DNA of 64,000 nt, taken from contig BQJN01000001.1 of NCBI GenBank assembly GCA_021604725.1, positions 37,184 to 101,183 of the forward strand. The letters run 5' to 3'. Positions 19,333 to 28,956 of this stretch are shown here, piece after piece; within the stretch, counting starts at the first letter, position 1, and each line of letters starts with the position of its first letter. This stretch comes from Lysobacteraceae bacterium. Lineage in GTDB: Bacteria > Pseudomonadota > Gammaproteobacteria > Xanthomonadales > BQJN01. The position numbers were made by a program, and so were the translations under genes. The notes beneath the pieces were generated by a model. That model was not told the origin of the DNA. It saw only the letters and a program-made list of their open reading frames with translations, and did no database searches.

Positions 19333-20661
19333 TCATTCCATTTCCAGTTTCTTCAGACGATAGCGCAGCGCTCTGAAAGTGATTCCCAACTTTTTCGCTG
19401 CGGCTGTTTTGTTGTACCGGCATTGTTCCAGCGCATGTTCGATGGCTTTACGTTCGATCTGAGCAAGGTAGTTCTCCAAGCCGACCTCGCTGACAGACAA
19501 GGCGGCGCCAATGTCGTCAGACTGGCTTGGTCGCAAATGCAAATCGCGACTATGGATGACATTCCCTTCACACAGGGTGACGGCGCGCTCGAGAATATTG
19601 TGAAGTTCTCTGACGTTGCCGGGAAATGCGTAGCTATTGAGCGCCTCGCGCGCTGAAGCGTCAACCTCCGGGCGCTCAATCGACCACTCAGGGGCAATCC
19701 GATCCAATAGGTGGTCGGTGAGCTCCTCTATGTCGTCCGGTCGCTCGCGCAATGATGGCATACGAAGCTCAATGACATTGATTCGGTAGTACAGATCCTG
19801 GCGGAACTCGTTGTCTTCGACCAATGCTTCAAGGTCCTTGTGCGTTGCGCTGAGGATTCGAACATCAATGGCCACCTCTTTCGCTGCGCCAATTGGTCTG
19901 ACGCTTTTCTCCTGTATGACTCTGAGCAGCTTGACCTGCATGTGTAGCGGCAACTCAGCGATCTCATCGAGGAACAAGGTGCCCCCGTTGGCGGACTGAA
20001 ACAGGCCTTGGTTGTCCGTCACTGCTCCAGTGAAACTGCCTTTTGTATGGCCAAAGAATTCACTTTCCATCAGCTCGGTCGGAATGGCACCACAGTTGAC
20101 TGGTACGAATGGAGCATCTGACCTGGCTCCAGACAGATGGATCAACCGGGCCGCCAATTCCTTGCCGACGCCGGATTCGCCGCTGATATAGACCGGTGCG
20201 TGGCTGCGAGCCAACTTGCTGATGGTTGCTCGTACTCTTTGCATCGGCACAGACTGACCAATGAGATTGGGCAGGCCATCGTCGGGTTGCGGTTCCTGGG
20301 TTGCCGTCTTCAGTGCCGAACGGACCAGGGCTCGCAGGACGTTCAAGTCAACAGGCTTGGATACGAAATCAAATGCTCCGCACTTCAGGGCTTTGACTGC
20401 CGCTTCAGTGTTGCCATAGGCGGTGATCATGGCAATCGGTGTACGCGGGAAATTCTGGGTGACGTGCTCGACCAGTTCAATGCCGTTGCCGTCCGGCAGG
20501 CGCATGTCGGTGAGGCACAGGTCAAAGGAATCCGATGTCAATGCGTCCTTGGCGGTGGCAACATTGCGCGCAGAGGTCACTTTCAGCCCCATTCTTGAGA
20601 GCGTTAATTCCAGCAGCTCGCGAATATCTGGCTCGTCGTCGACGATTAATGCATGGCTCAT
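19333..20661 (-). CDS. pilR: Sigma-54-dependent response regulator
   Basis: Receiver MSHALIVDDEPDIRELLEL; AAA+ GESGVGKELAARLIH, FGHTKGSFTGA; C-terminal Fis-type HTH; located by pilA. Confidence 0.93.
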   Translation of the reverse strand: MSHALIVDDEPDIRELLELTLSRMGLKVTSARNVATAKDALTSDSFDLCLTDMRLPDGNGIELVEHVTQNFPRTPIAMITAYGNTEAAVKALKCGAFDFVSKPVDLNVLRALVRSALKTATQEPQPDDGLPNLIGQSVPMQRVRATISKLARSHAPVYISGESGVGKELAARLIHLSGARSDAPFVPVNCGAIPTELMESEFFGHTKGSFTGAVTDNQGLFQSANGGTLFLDEIAELPLHMQVKLLRVIQEKSVRPIGAAKEVAIDVRILSATHKDLEALVEDNEFRQDLYYRINVIELRMPSLRERPDDIEELTDHLLDRIAPEWSIERPEVDASAREALNSYAFPGNVRELHNILERAVTLCEGNVIHSRDLHLRPSQSDDIGAALSVSEVGLENYLAQIERKAIEHALEQCRYNKTAAAKKLGITFRALRYRLKKLEME

Positions 20662-20909
20662 GTGAACTTCCTCGGATCTTGACCCAAGTGTACAACTTGA
20701 AGCGACTGTTCATCATCTGGTGAGTTTCACGATACCCACTACGCGGACCAGTTTGGGGCTGTGCGTGCGTCAGCGCAAGCCACAGCAGCGGCCCCCAAGA
20801 GAGCCGCTCGCTGTTGATGCAATGAGCGCCAGAGTCGTCTGCACTACTTGCAGTCCAAGCAGGTTCGGGGCTCGCCTTCGGCTCCATCCATGCAATTGCC
20901 AGGGTTCGA

Positions 20910-21356
20910 TCAGGGTCGGCAGCTCGATGGTGCAAACCCCGTTGCTCCGGTCGACGTGCATGTCCAATCGACCCCGGTAATCTGACCGTTGTTGGTCAAA
21001 GTGGTCGGGGTCAACGTAATGGCCAGGGTGCCTGCGCCTGACGGAATGTCTACACCGGTTTCATTGACGTCGATGGTGATCGCGCCGTTAGCGCCTACGG
21101 TGACGGACGTGCAGAAAGAGCTAACGAAGCCATTGTAGCCTGCTGCTGTGTTGTTGCCCGGAAAGGCGTTGGTGGTGCCGTTGATGCGCGTTTCTGCGAC
21201 CGCTAGCTTGGCCGGCGCAGCCGCATACACGCACTCCGAGACTCGAGTGCGCACGGTATAGTCTTGATACGCGGGAATGGCGATCGCCATCAGAATGCCT
21301 AGAATGGCGATGACGATCATCAATTCAATCAGGGTAAAACCTTTTTGTTTGCTCAT
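20910..21356 (-). CDS. pilA: Type IV pilin (copy 2)
   Basis: [41 protein letters not shown]; nearly identical to copy 1. Confidence 0.95.
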   Translation of the reverse strand: MSKQKGFTLIELMIVIAILGILMAIAIPAYQDYTVRTRVSECVYAAAPAKLAVAETRINGTTNAFPGNNTAAGYNGFVSSFCTSVTVGANGAITIDVNETGVDIPSGAGTLAITLTPTTLTNNGQITGVDWTCTSTGATGFAPSSCRP

Positions 21357-21799
21357 AAGTTCTTTCCTAAGTAAATCATCAACGGTTGGACAGCCAGTCC
21401 AAGTCCTCGTGCTTCCCTGCTGTCGTGTTGAAAACCGACTGTCTCAAAAAACCTCGCGCGTCCATATACGCATTTGCATGCCCAGACCCATAGGCCACGT
21501 TGCTATGAGCGGCGAGAGCTGTTGCGCTTCGATGCCACGATAAGCTAACGAATAGTCGGCCCAAGGGCTAGTCGTTGTCTGGCACGTTTGCCACGTCTTC
21601 GTTTACAAGCGTTTTCTAAATGCATGATTTGAAAATGTTTAACAAAATTGTTTCGGCGTGTAAAAAACTGCTCGCGGCACGCGCAATTAACTTGGTGACA
21701 TGTGCGTGCGCATAGGTCCCGTGCTCGAAGAGCCTCAGGTGCCTGCATATCCCAAATGTACGACCATCAGCCCAATTATTGGCCGATTTCTGGCCAAAG

Positions 21800-21822
21800 A
21801 AATGTGCGCTGTTGCGCACATT
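21800..21822 (-). terminator. Hairpin downstream of the GT39-like ORF 21840-23444
   Basis: AATGTGCGC-(loop)-GCGCACATT inverted repeat between this ORF and pilA2; only a short T-rich follow-on. Confidence 0.4.
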
Positions 21823-21839
21823 TGGCTAGTTGCAAGCAA

Positions 21840-23444
21840 TCAGGGGATAAGCTTGAGCAACACGCCCAGCGTCTCTTGTTGACTGGGGTCGCGAGGGGTA
21901 GGTGACCGGAAAACAGGCTGGTGACGATCACTCAAATTGCGCACATCCTGTTCTGTTGTTCCCGGCAGTGCCAAAGGAACAAGATAGTAGTATCTGCAAC
22001 TCAAGGTATGGGCCTGGATTTGATCTGTGGTGCGCCATGGTGACGCCAGCGCGACCCGATGTGCTTGGGCCGTAACGATCGCTGGCAATTCGCTATACAC
22101 GCACTCCCCGGGTGCAATCGCACCCTTCAGTTGCTCCATGTCCGCGGAAAACTGCGCTCGAGCGCGCAGCACGTCTGCCCCCATGTTGACATCCGCGCTA
22201 CGTGTCCATTCGTGCATTCGCGACAACGCAACTACATCGGCTGGTGGGTTCAGCGTTCGGGACAGGGTACGGCCGACCCCGCTGTGCACGCTCAAGCCAA
22301 TGGTGGATACCAGGACCACCGCGATGACGCGACGTGCGCTGTGCGACGTGATCAATGCGCCCGTTGACGCGGCCGCCGCGAGAATCGATGGCAGCAACGG
22401 CCACAACAGCCGGGGCATATGGTCTGGAAACGGCCACAACATGATCATCATGATGCTGACAAGGAGAAACCAGGCATCGGTCTTGCCCTGGCGCATTCGG
22501 GCCCACCAGCCAGGAAGCATCGCGACAAATACCAAAACAGCGCCAGGTGTTGAGCCCAGCAGTTGGACGTAAGCACTGCTTAACGCTTTGCCTTGTTGCA
22601 GCACGAAGCCCAAGGACAGTCCGTTGTCCAACATCGAACTGAGGGTGGATCTGTAATTTGGCGGGTTGGGCCAGTCCAAACTCACGATATATTCAGCACC
22701 GACGATCACCGTGACGCCTGCCAATACCCAAAGCCCCATGATGCGGTGCCGGTGCAATGATGTAATGGCAATCGCCAAGACCAGAGCGACGGCGGCGCTT
22801 CTGGTAATCATGGCAAGCCCAACCACCACGCCGACCAACATTAGCTTGGCTGCCAGACGTTGTTTTCCCTTTACTAACCAATGTCCAGCAGCGGGTGTTG
22901 GCTGGTCGCCATTGTCGGCGGCGTCAGCGTTGGCGCGCTCAAGCAATAGAAACGTCAACACCAGCAGGAAAATAAATAGATGCTCTGAGAATAACGTGGG
23001 TAACCACGTCAACGCGACTGGATTGGTGAGCAGTAGAACGCTGCAACACAGGGCAACGACCAGGCCGCCAATCGGTCTGAGCCAGACAATCAGCAGTGCG
23101 CTGGACGCTGAGGTCAATAGCGCATTGACCCAAAACCCCGGAGCGGGGTCGTTCACACTTGCGCCGGCCATCGCTATCAGCGCTGAATACAGCGGTGGGT
23201 ATTGACGCACATGCAGCATGCTTGAGGCCAGGTGTTGATGCTCAGTGCGTCCTGACAGCCATTCAGCCATCAGCAAATACCAGCTGTCATCCCAATAAAA
23301 ACCAACAGGCGGTTCGGGAATGACCAACCAAAGCGACAACAGCAGGTAGCCGACCGTAGTCAGTGTGATTATGATGGCGGTGCTGGGCAGGGTGTTGCCC
23401 GTATCAGGAGTATTGTTTGTGTCGAATCCAGAGCTATCTGTCAT
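21840..23444 (-). CDS. GT-C (GT39-like) polytopic membrane glycosyltransferase
   Basis: [51 protein letters not shown]; shares motifs with ORFs 4303 and 13655. Confidence 0.7.
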   Translation of the reverse strand: MTDSSGFDTNNTPDTGNTLPSTAIIITLTTVGYLLLSLWLVIPEPPVGFYWDDSWYLLMAEWLSGRTEHQHLASSMLHVRQYPPLYSALIAMAGASVNDPAPGFWVNALLTSASSALLIVWLRPIGGLVVALCCSVLLLTNPVALTWLPTLFSEHLFIFLLVLTFLLLERANADAADNGDQPTPAAGHWLVKGKQRLAAKLMLVGVVVGLAMITRSAAVALVLAIAITSLHRHRIMGLWVLAGVTVIVGAEYIVSLDWPNPPNYRSTLSSMLDNGLSLGFVLQQGKALSSAYVQLLGSTPGAVLVFVAMLPGWWARMRQGKTDAWFLLVSIMMIMLWPFPDHMPRLLWPLLPSILAAAASTGALITSHSARRVIAVVLVSTIGLSVHSGVGRTLSRTLNPPADVVALSRMHEWTRSADVNMGADVLRARAQFSADMEQLKGAIAPGECVYSELPAIVTAQAHRVALASPWRTTDQIQAHTLSCRYYYLVPLALPGTTEQDVRNLSDRHQPVFRSPTPRDPSQQETLGVLLKLIP

Positions 23445-24120
23445 CGTGCCATGTTACAACGAGGTGACTACGGTTGCGGCTTTGATTGATCGGGTGCGCC
23501 AGGCGGAGGTCGATGGACTTGAGGTTATTGTCGTTGACGATGGGTCGACGGATGGTACGGTGGACTTATTGCAAGGTGAGCTTCGATCGAAGATAGACCA
23601 ACTGCTTGTTCACCAACACAATCAGGGAAAAGGGGCGGCCCTGCGTACCGGCTTTGAGCATGCCACAGGTCAGTACGTTATCGTGCAGGATGCAGATCTC
23701 GAATACGACCCAGCTGACTATCCAAAGTTGCTTTCCCCGGTCCGACAGGGCAATGCCGATGTCGTCTATGGCAGTCGGTTCAAGGGTGGGGAGTCGCACC
23801 GCGTACTGTATTTTTGGCACTACCTGGGCAACCGTTTCCTTACCTTGCTGTGCAACATGTTCAGCAATTTGAACCTGACCGACATGGAAACCTGTTACAA
23901 GCTGTTCAAACGGGAACTGATTCAGTCCATCGAGATCAAGGAAAATCGCTTTGGCTTCGAGCCTGAGATCACTTTGAAGGTTGCACGGATACCGCGAGTT
24001 CGAGTCTACGAAGTAGGCATCTCCTATGCAGGTAGAACCTACGACGAAGGGAAAAAAATTGGTTGGAAGGATGGCGTCAGTGCCTTGTACTGCATCGTCA
24101 AATATGGCCTGTTCAAATAA
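23419..24120 (+). CDS. GT2, polyprenyl/dolichyl-phosphate sugar synthase-like
   Basis: [47 protein letters not shown] start at 23419 fits family N-termini better than the upstream start at 23365. Confidence 0.88.
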   Translation: MSNPELSVIVPCYNEVTTVAALIDRVRQAEVDGLEVIVVDDGSTDGTVDLLQGELRSKIDQLLVHQHNQGKGAALRTGFEHATGQYVIVQDADLEYDPADYPKLLSPVRQGNADVVYGSRFKGGESHRVLYFWHYLGNRFLTLLCNMFSNLNLTDMETCYKLFKRELIQSIEIKENRFGFEPEITLKVARIPRVRVYEVGISYAGRTYDEGKKIGWKDGVSALYCIVKYGLFK

Positions 24121-24154
24121 CGAGATCCGATTTTTGTTACGGCAGGTTTGACCA

Positions 24155-25180
24155 TTGAACAAAAAAACAATCCTGATCTCGCTCAAAGTCCTTGTCTCGG
24201 TCGGCATCATTTGGTGGCTGTTGGCAACGGTCGACATGGCGCGTTTTTGGTCTGCATTTTCTGAGGCAGACATTCCATTGCTGCTGCTCGGAATATTGGC
24301 GCAGCTTGGAGTTTTCCTGGTCCTGTGTTTGCGCTATTGGGTGATGCTCGACGCATTGCACCGCTGTCCACTGCTTAAGCTGCCCGGTAGCTATTACGCG
24401 GGAATATTTGCCAACAACTTTTTGCCGACAGGGGTCGGTGGCGACGTGATTCGCAGCTGGCGTTTGCGCGGCCTGGGTATTGGCTGGGATCGCCTCCTCT
24501 CCTCCAGTCTGGTCGACCGCGTGCTCGGCCTGATTAGTATCCTGTTTCTTGGCTTGTGTGGTATTGCAGCATCCGATGATGTCGTGCTCGATGATCGCTC
24601 GCAGGCCTTGGTCATCATTATTCTGCTTGCGCTACCGGTGGCTCTGGTTGTGTTGTTCTCACGCCGATGCCATGCATTGATCAAACGCCTCGCCGGCGGG
24701 TTAGATCGGTTCGCACCGGTCAGGTTCCTGTTTCAGTTGCTGGCGCAGTGTGCGGTCTACCAAGGGCATATCGATCGGGTGCTGTTGGCGATAGGCTTGA
24801 CCCTGCTATTGCAAAGCTTGACTGTGGCCGCGTATTGGCTGATCGGGCTGTCGATTGGCATAGAGTTGAGTCTGTTGGCCTACTTTGCCATTGTGCCGAT
24901 CGTTGTTGTGGTCACCAATTTGCCTATCTCTCTTGGTGGGATTGGTGTACGAGAGGGCGCGGCGGTGGCGCTGTTGATGCAATTTGGTGTTGACCAATCA
25001 TTGGCTACTGCAAATGCAATTGGCTATCTTGGTGTGCTGCTGTTGACCTCACTTCCCGGTGGCCTGGTGTTGTTGACTGACTCCCCGGTACCGTCGGCTG
25101 GCGCTCACGGAGAGAGCGGGCGAACGGTTGAGGCAAATGTGACTCGGAATACGGAGCGCTCTGAGTCCACCCTGTTGTAA
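24155..25180 (+). CDS. Lysylphosphatidylglycerol synthase TM-like / UPF0104 flippase-like protein
   Basis: FANNFLPTGVGGDVIRSWRL, SLVDRVLGLISILFLGL, LPISLGGIGVREGAAVALL. Confidence 0.85.
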   Translation: MNKKTILISLKVLVSVGIIWWLLATVDMARFWSAFSEADIPLLLLGILAQLGVFLVLCLRYWVMLDALHRCPLLKLPGSYYAGIFANNFLPTGVGGDVIRSWRLRGLGIGWDRLLSSSLVDRVLGLISILFLGLCGIAASDDVVLDDRSQALVIIILLALPVALVVLFSRRCHALIKRLAGGLDRFAPVRFLFQLLAQCAVYQGHIDRVLLAIGLTLLLQSLTVAAYWLIGLSIGIELSLLAYFAIVPIVVVVTNLPISLGGIGVREGAAVALLMQFGVDQSLATANAIGYLGVLLLTSLPGGLVLLTDSPVPSAGAHGESGRTVEANVTRNTERSESTLL

Positions 25181-26706
25181 TCCAGTTCAGCCCCGTTTGC
25201 TTCGCAGATCTGGCGGGCGATATAAAGCCCAATTCCGGTACCCGCCTCACTGGTGGTGAAAAACGGTTCGAACACTTTCTGCCTGATCGCCTCAGGGATT
25301 CCAGGGCCGCGGTCAGAGACTTCCAGCGCTGGACCCGACGCGGTGACCCTGATCGTCACTTGTGACGGCTCACCTGGCGGGTGGCCGTAGGTCAATGCAT
25401 TCTGCGTTAGATTCCATACCACCTGATTGAGCTGGCGACGATCAAAGACGCCAACAACGCCTCGCTCGCAATCACATTGCAAGGTGCTGCCATCGTCCAG
25501 GTTGTGCGTTTGCAAGTATTCGCTGACAAAGTTCTGCACCCAGTCCGACAAGTCCAGCAATTTTGGGTCGGCTTGTTCACGTCGCGAAATCTGCAGCACG
25601 TTCTCAATAATGTCGTTCATGCGCTGACAGTGCGTGGTGACGATACGGGCCAACCGTTTGTCAGCATCGATCAGGTCGGAGGATTCTTCGAGTAGCTGAC
25701 TGGCATGACTGATGGCGGCCAGGGGATTGCGAATTTCGTGCGCGATGCTTGAGGATAGTCGCGCCAGCGAGCTCAGCGTGATTTCTTCAGCTCGTTTGGC
25801 AATCAATCGGCTGTCCTCAAGGAAAATCAGAATTCCGGCATCGGCGTCACCGATATTTGCAAACCTGGGAACGACCCGCGGAACGCCCTTGGCCAAGGCC
25901 ACAGGATTGAGTGTTCGGGTTCCACTTTTGACCCATTCCTCAAGGTGGCTGGCCAGCAGCGGTTTGATCTTGCCCAGCTGGCCGCGTCGAAGTGGCGGCA
26001 TTCCCATCAAATACCAGGCCGACTCATTCATCAAGCGAATGTTTCGGTCCTCGTCGACCACCAGCACGCCAGTGCGCATGCGCCTGATCACAAGTTCATT
26101 TAGCTGAGCCAGATTGGCGACATCGACACTGCGTTGCTCTGCCAGCTCCATGCTTTCGCGCGTTCGGGCGGCTAATTGGTTGGCCATATGGCCGACCAGG
26201 AAGTAGACCAGGCCAAACATGCCCGCCTCTGGAATCTCGGCAAGGCTAGCTGTGCCAGTAATGATTCCGCTGGTCAGTACGATCATCAGACTCAGTGTTG
26301 CAATGGCGGCATAGGCCAGTGCGATGTTTCGCGGCAGTAGCACTGCCACGGCGGCAACAACGCCCACCAGCGCCACTGGGACGCCACTGTGAACGCCGCC
26401 AAGGCTGCCCATCAGGATGCCCAATGCAACAACGTCGATTCCCGAGCCGATGAGGGTCAGCAGCCGAATGACGGAGCGATTTCGTCGGCCGGCAAAAAAC
26501 AGGATGGTTGACGCCGTCAGGTACGTAAGCGCTGTAGCTCGCAATACGAGGCCGGGTTGATCCGCCAGAATTTGCAGCAGGGCGGGCGCGAAGAATAGCC
26601 CAACGAAGAACAACGCCAGTATCATTCGATACAGATTCAGGTAGTCCATCGCCTGGTGGGCGATTTGTCTGGTTGCTCTGGCGGTGGGCGGAGGGGAAGC
26701 TTTCAT
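25105..26706 (-). CDS. pilS: Two-component sensor histidine kinase
   Basis: N-terminal TM segments, PAS-like region, H-box [22 protein letters not shown]-box [28 protein letters not shown]. Confidence 0.9.
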   Translation of the reverse strand: MKASPPPTARATRQIAHQAMDYLNLYRMILALFFVGLFFAPALLQILADQPGLVLRATALTYLTASTILFFAGRRNRSVIRLLTLIGSGIDVVALGILMGSLGGVHSGVPVALVGVVAAVAVLLPRNIALAYAAIATLSLMIVLTSGIITGTASLAEIPEAGMFGLVYFLVGHMANQLAARTRESMELAEQRSVDVANLAQLNELVIRRMRTGVLVVDEDRNIRLMNESAWYLMGMPPLRRGQLGKIKPLLASHLEEWVKSGTRTLNPVALAKGVPRVVPRFANIGDADAGILIFLEDSRLIAKRAEEITLSSLARLSSSIAHEIRNPLAAISHASQLLEESSDLIDADKRLARIVTTHCQRMNDIIENVLQISRREQADPKLLDLSDWVQNFVSEYLQTHNLDDGSTLQCDCERGVVGVFDRRQLNQVVWNLTQNALTYGHPPGEPSQVTIRVTASGPALEVSDRGPGIPEAIRQKVFEPFFTTSEAGTGIGLYIARQICEANGAELDYNRVDSERSVFRVTFASTVRPLSP

Positions 26707-26742
26707 TGGTCGATCATACCGCGCGTCGCTCGTTGACGCGCT

Positions 26743-28554
26743 TTAATCAAGGCGCGTGTCGGCGGTGAGTCGGAATGCTCTGACCACAGGCCGGTCAAGC
26801 ATTCCCTTGGCTTCCGCCAGTATGCTCCAACCCTGTGGAGTGTGGCTCAGCAACTCCTGACCAAGCGGCGCTGAACTATCCGCGCTAACAAGGACATAGC
26901 CAATGGCCTCCGGTTCGGTGCCAATGTTGGCAGAGTGCATCTGCATTAGCTCGTTAACACGAGCAATCTTCTCAGCGTGCAGCGGTGTCATGATGAAATA
27001 GTTGGCAATCACTGAGCATTCAGTGGCGTAACGTAGCACGTGACCCCAGCCTGGTGTTGCCAAGACGATGCCAGGTTCCTGCTTGCATGCTGCAGACAAG
27101 GCTTGGATGACAGGCAGGGCGGTCAGGTATCGGGCATCCATGCCAGGTTTCGGCGGGTTGGACAAGACCCAGTAACAGGGTACGTAGCAAACAACCAGCA
27201 ATGCCAGCAGATAGACCCGCGCTCGCATCTTCTGAAACACCTGCGAAGCTTGCATGGCGGGGAGAAGAATTAGAAATGGCAAGCCAAAGTAGAACAGTCG
27301 GTATTGGGTAGCAAGCAGTACCAGGCCAAGGCATGCCCACAAAGCGAATGCTCGAAGAGACGGGCGGAATATCAGACACCACAAGGCGAAAGTGAATGCG
27401 ACAGGCCAAAGCCAAAGCAATCCCGAATACAGGGATGTCGCCTGTGCAGGTGGCAGTGCCGTCGAAGCGGTCAAGCCGAACGGGCTTTGTGTTTCAGTCA
27501 CTGCAGTGAGCTGTGGAAAGCTTGCCGAAACAAAGCTCATTCCGTGTGAGAACTCTGTTGCCAACGGCAGCGCTATCAGTGCCATAGCAACCCAAATCAA
27601 CGTCTCTCGCCACTTGCCCATGCGACGTGATGATGCGAATGCGATGGCAACTGCACTGACCGCCGCACTGTGCAGGTGAAACCACGATAGTGTGTGGAAG
27701 TGGTAGGTGGCTTGCATCAAAGCAGAGGTTGGCAACAGCACCAGCAGCTGCGTGAGAAACAGAGAAGCCGCCATAGCCAGGCAGGCACGCTGGTCAAGCT
27801 GACCGCCAAAATACCGTTGTGAAAGCACGTACAAAACCAAAGGCAGTTGAACGATGAACAGCCCATTGTGAAACGCACTTGCCATTCCAGCCAATGCACC
27901 GCAGGTGATGGCAATCCACATGTTCTTTGGCTGTGAGCGCCAGCTCATTACGGCGAGCAATGTTGCCATCCAGAACCAGTGCTCGATGTTGTGATGGTCC
28001 AGCATGCCGGCGCCATGCAGGTTCAGAGTCAACGGTGACAATCCGTAGGCAAGGCAAGCGGTGAGCGCGATCCACCGATCTGCCACCGTTCGCATCGCTA
28101 GCATGGCAAAAGTCAGGCAGTTGACCGCCAGGATCAGCAGAGGAACACTTGCAAGCCATTGCGCTCGGTTGGCGAGGTCGACCACGGATAAGGTCAAGCC
28201 AAGCAAATAATCGTAGGCCCAGGGCCAGGTCAGCCAGGAACCTTCTGGCGCGTGTATTTTGGGGTCGAATTCGTAAAGACTGGATGGGTCGGCAGCGATG
28301 TCGAGAATTCGGGCAGCATGATAGAAGCTGTCGTAGCCCATTGGATGGAAGGCCGACTGGTACAGAGTTGCGGGTAGCCAGCTTAGAGCCAACCATAGCG
28401 CCGGGCTGAAGGCGACAGCGAAGCCAAGGGCGGTAATTGGATAGCGGACGTTGGTGATAACGTGTTGTTGACGTGCGTCTGCTGGTTTAAGGCCGATCCA
28501 CAGCTTTTCCAAGATGTTGAGCATCAGTGATTTCAATGGCTGCGCCCATTGCAA
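26743..28554 (-). CDS. STT3/AglB-like GT-C membrane protein (oligosaccharyltransferase-like)
   Basis: HPMGYDSFYHAARI, LDHHNIEHWFW (DHHxxE), many TM segments, ATPGWGHVLRYATECSVIANYF in the place of a WWDYG-type loop. Confidence 0.65.
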   Translation of the reverse strand: MQWAQPLKSLMLNILEKLWIGLKPADARQQHVITNVRYPITALGFAVAFSPALWLALSWLPATLYQSAFHPMGYDSFYHAARILDIAADPSSLYEFDPKIHAPEGSWLTWPWAYDYLLGLTLSVVDLANRAQWLASVPLLILAVNCLTFAMLAMRTVADRWIALTACLAYGLSPLTLNLHGAGMLDHHNIEHWFWMATLLAVMSWRSQPKNMWIAITCGALAGMASAFHNGLFIVQLPLVLYVLSQRYFGGQLDQRACLAMAASLFLTQLLVLLPTSALMQATYHFHTLSWFHLHSAAVSAVAIAFASSRRMGKWRETLIWVAMALIALPLATEFSHGMSFVSASFPQLTAVTETQSPFGLTASTALPPAQATSLYSGLLWLWPVAFTFALWCLIFRPSLRAFALWACLGLVLLATQYRLFYFGLPFLILLPAMQASQVFQKMRARVYLLALLVVCYVPCYWVLSNPPKPGMDARYLTALPVIQALSAACKQEPGIVLATPGWGHVLRYATECSVIANYFIMTPLHAEKIARVNELMQMHSANIGTEPEAIGYVLVSADSSAPLGQELLSHTPQGWSILAEAKGMLDRPVVRAFRLTADTRLD

Positions 28555-28956
28555 CTTGTGTCAGCAGCGTTCAGACATGTCCGGTCGTGTGTTACGCGGG
28601 CAAGACACAAGGTTTGAAAGTGCGCTTCGCTCACTCCGCACATGAATGCGCCAGCCTTTTCAAGTTGTTGAAAAAGAAAGGTTTCACTGATCGACCTCAT
28701 TTAGCCGCTGTCCACTTTGGCGACGGTGTCGCCCATCATGTTCGACACTAAGCAAATGCCGAACCACATCGATCTCGGCTGGATGTTCGATATTGTCATT
28801 GTTTAACACTGCGGCTCCATTCCCGGCAGTTTTAGAGTCTTCGCTCGTCTGTTGCAGACAGTAGATGTAAGGTTTGTTGCCGTCAAATGGTTGGCAAGAG
28901 GCGGCGCATCAAGCACAATACCGCGGCCGTTCGAGCTATGACTTCTTGAGGAAACC

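Noticed and set aside
21470-21484. Possible -24/-12 element upstream of pilA2 (minus strand TGGGCATGCAAATGC)
   Set aside because: GG/GC spacing fits but the -24 core deviates from TGGCAC; too weak to call without TSS data
22027-22572. 181-aa plus-strand ORF (and 22666-23205)
   Set aside because: Antisense to the GT39-like gene; shadow ORFs
23566-24273. 235-aa minus-strand ORF
   Set aside because: Antisense to the GT2 at 23419-24120; no family resemblance
28527-28751. 74-aa plus-strand ORF upstream of sucC
   Set aside because: Covers a palindrome (CTTTTCAAGTTGTTGAAAAAG) and lacks a family match; likely non-coding leader/repeat
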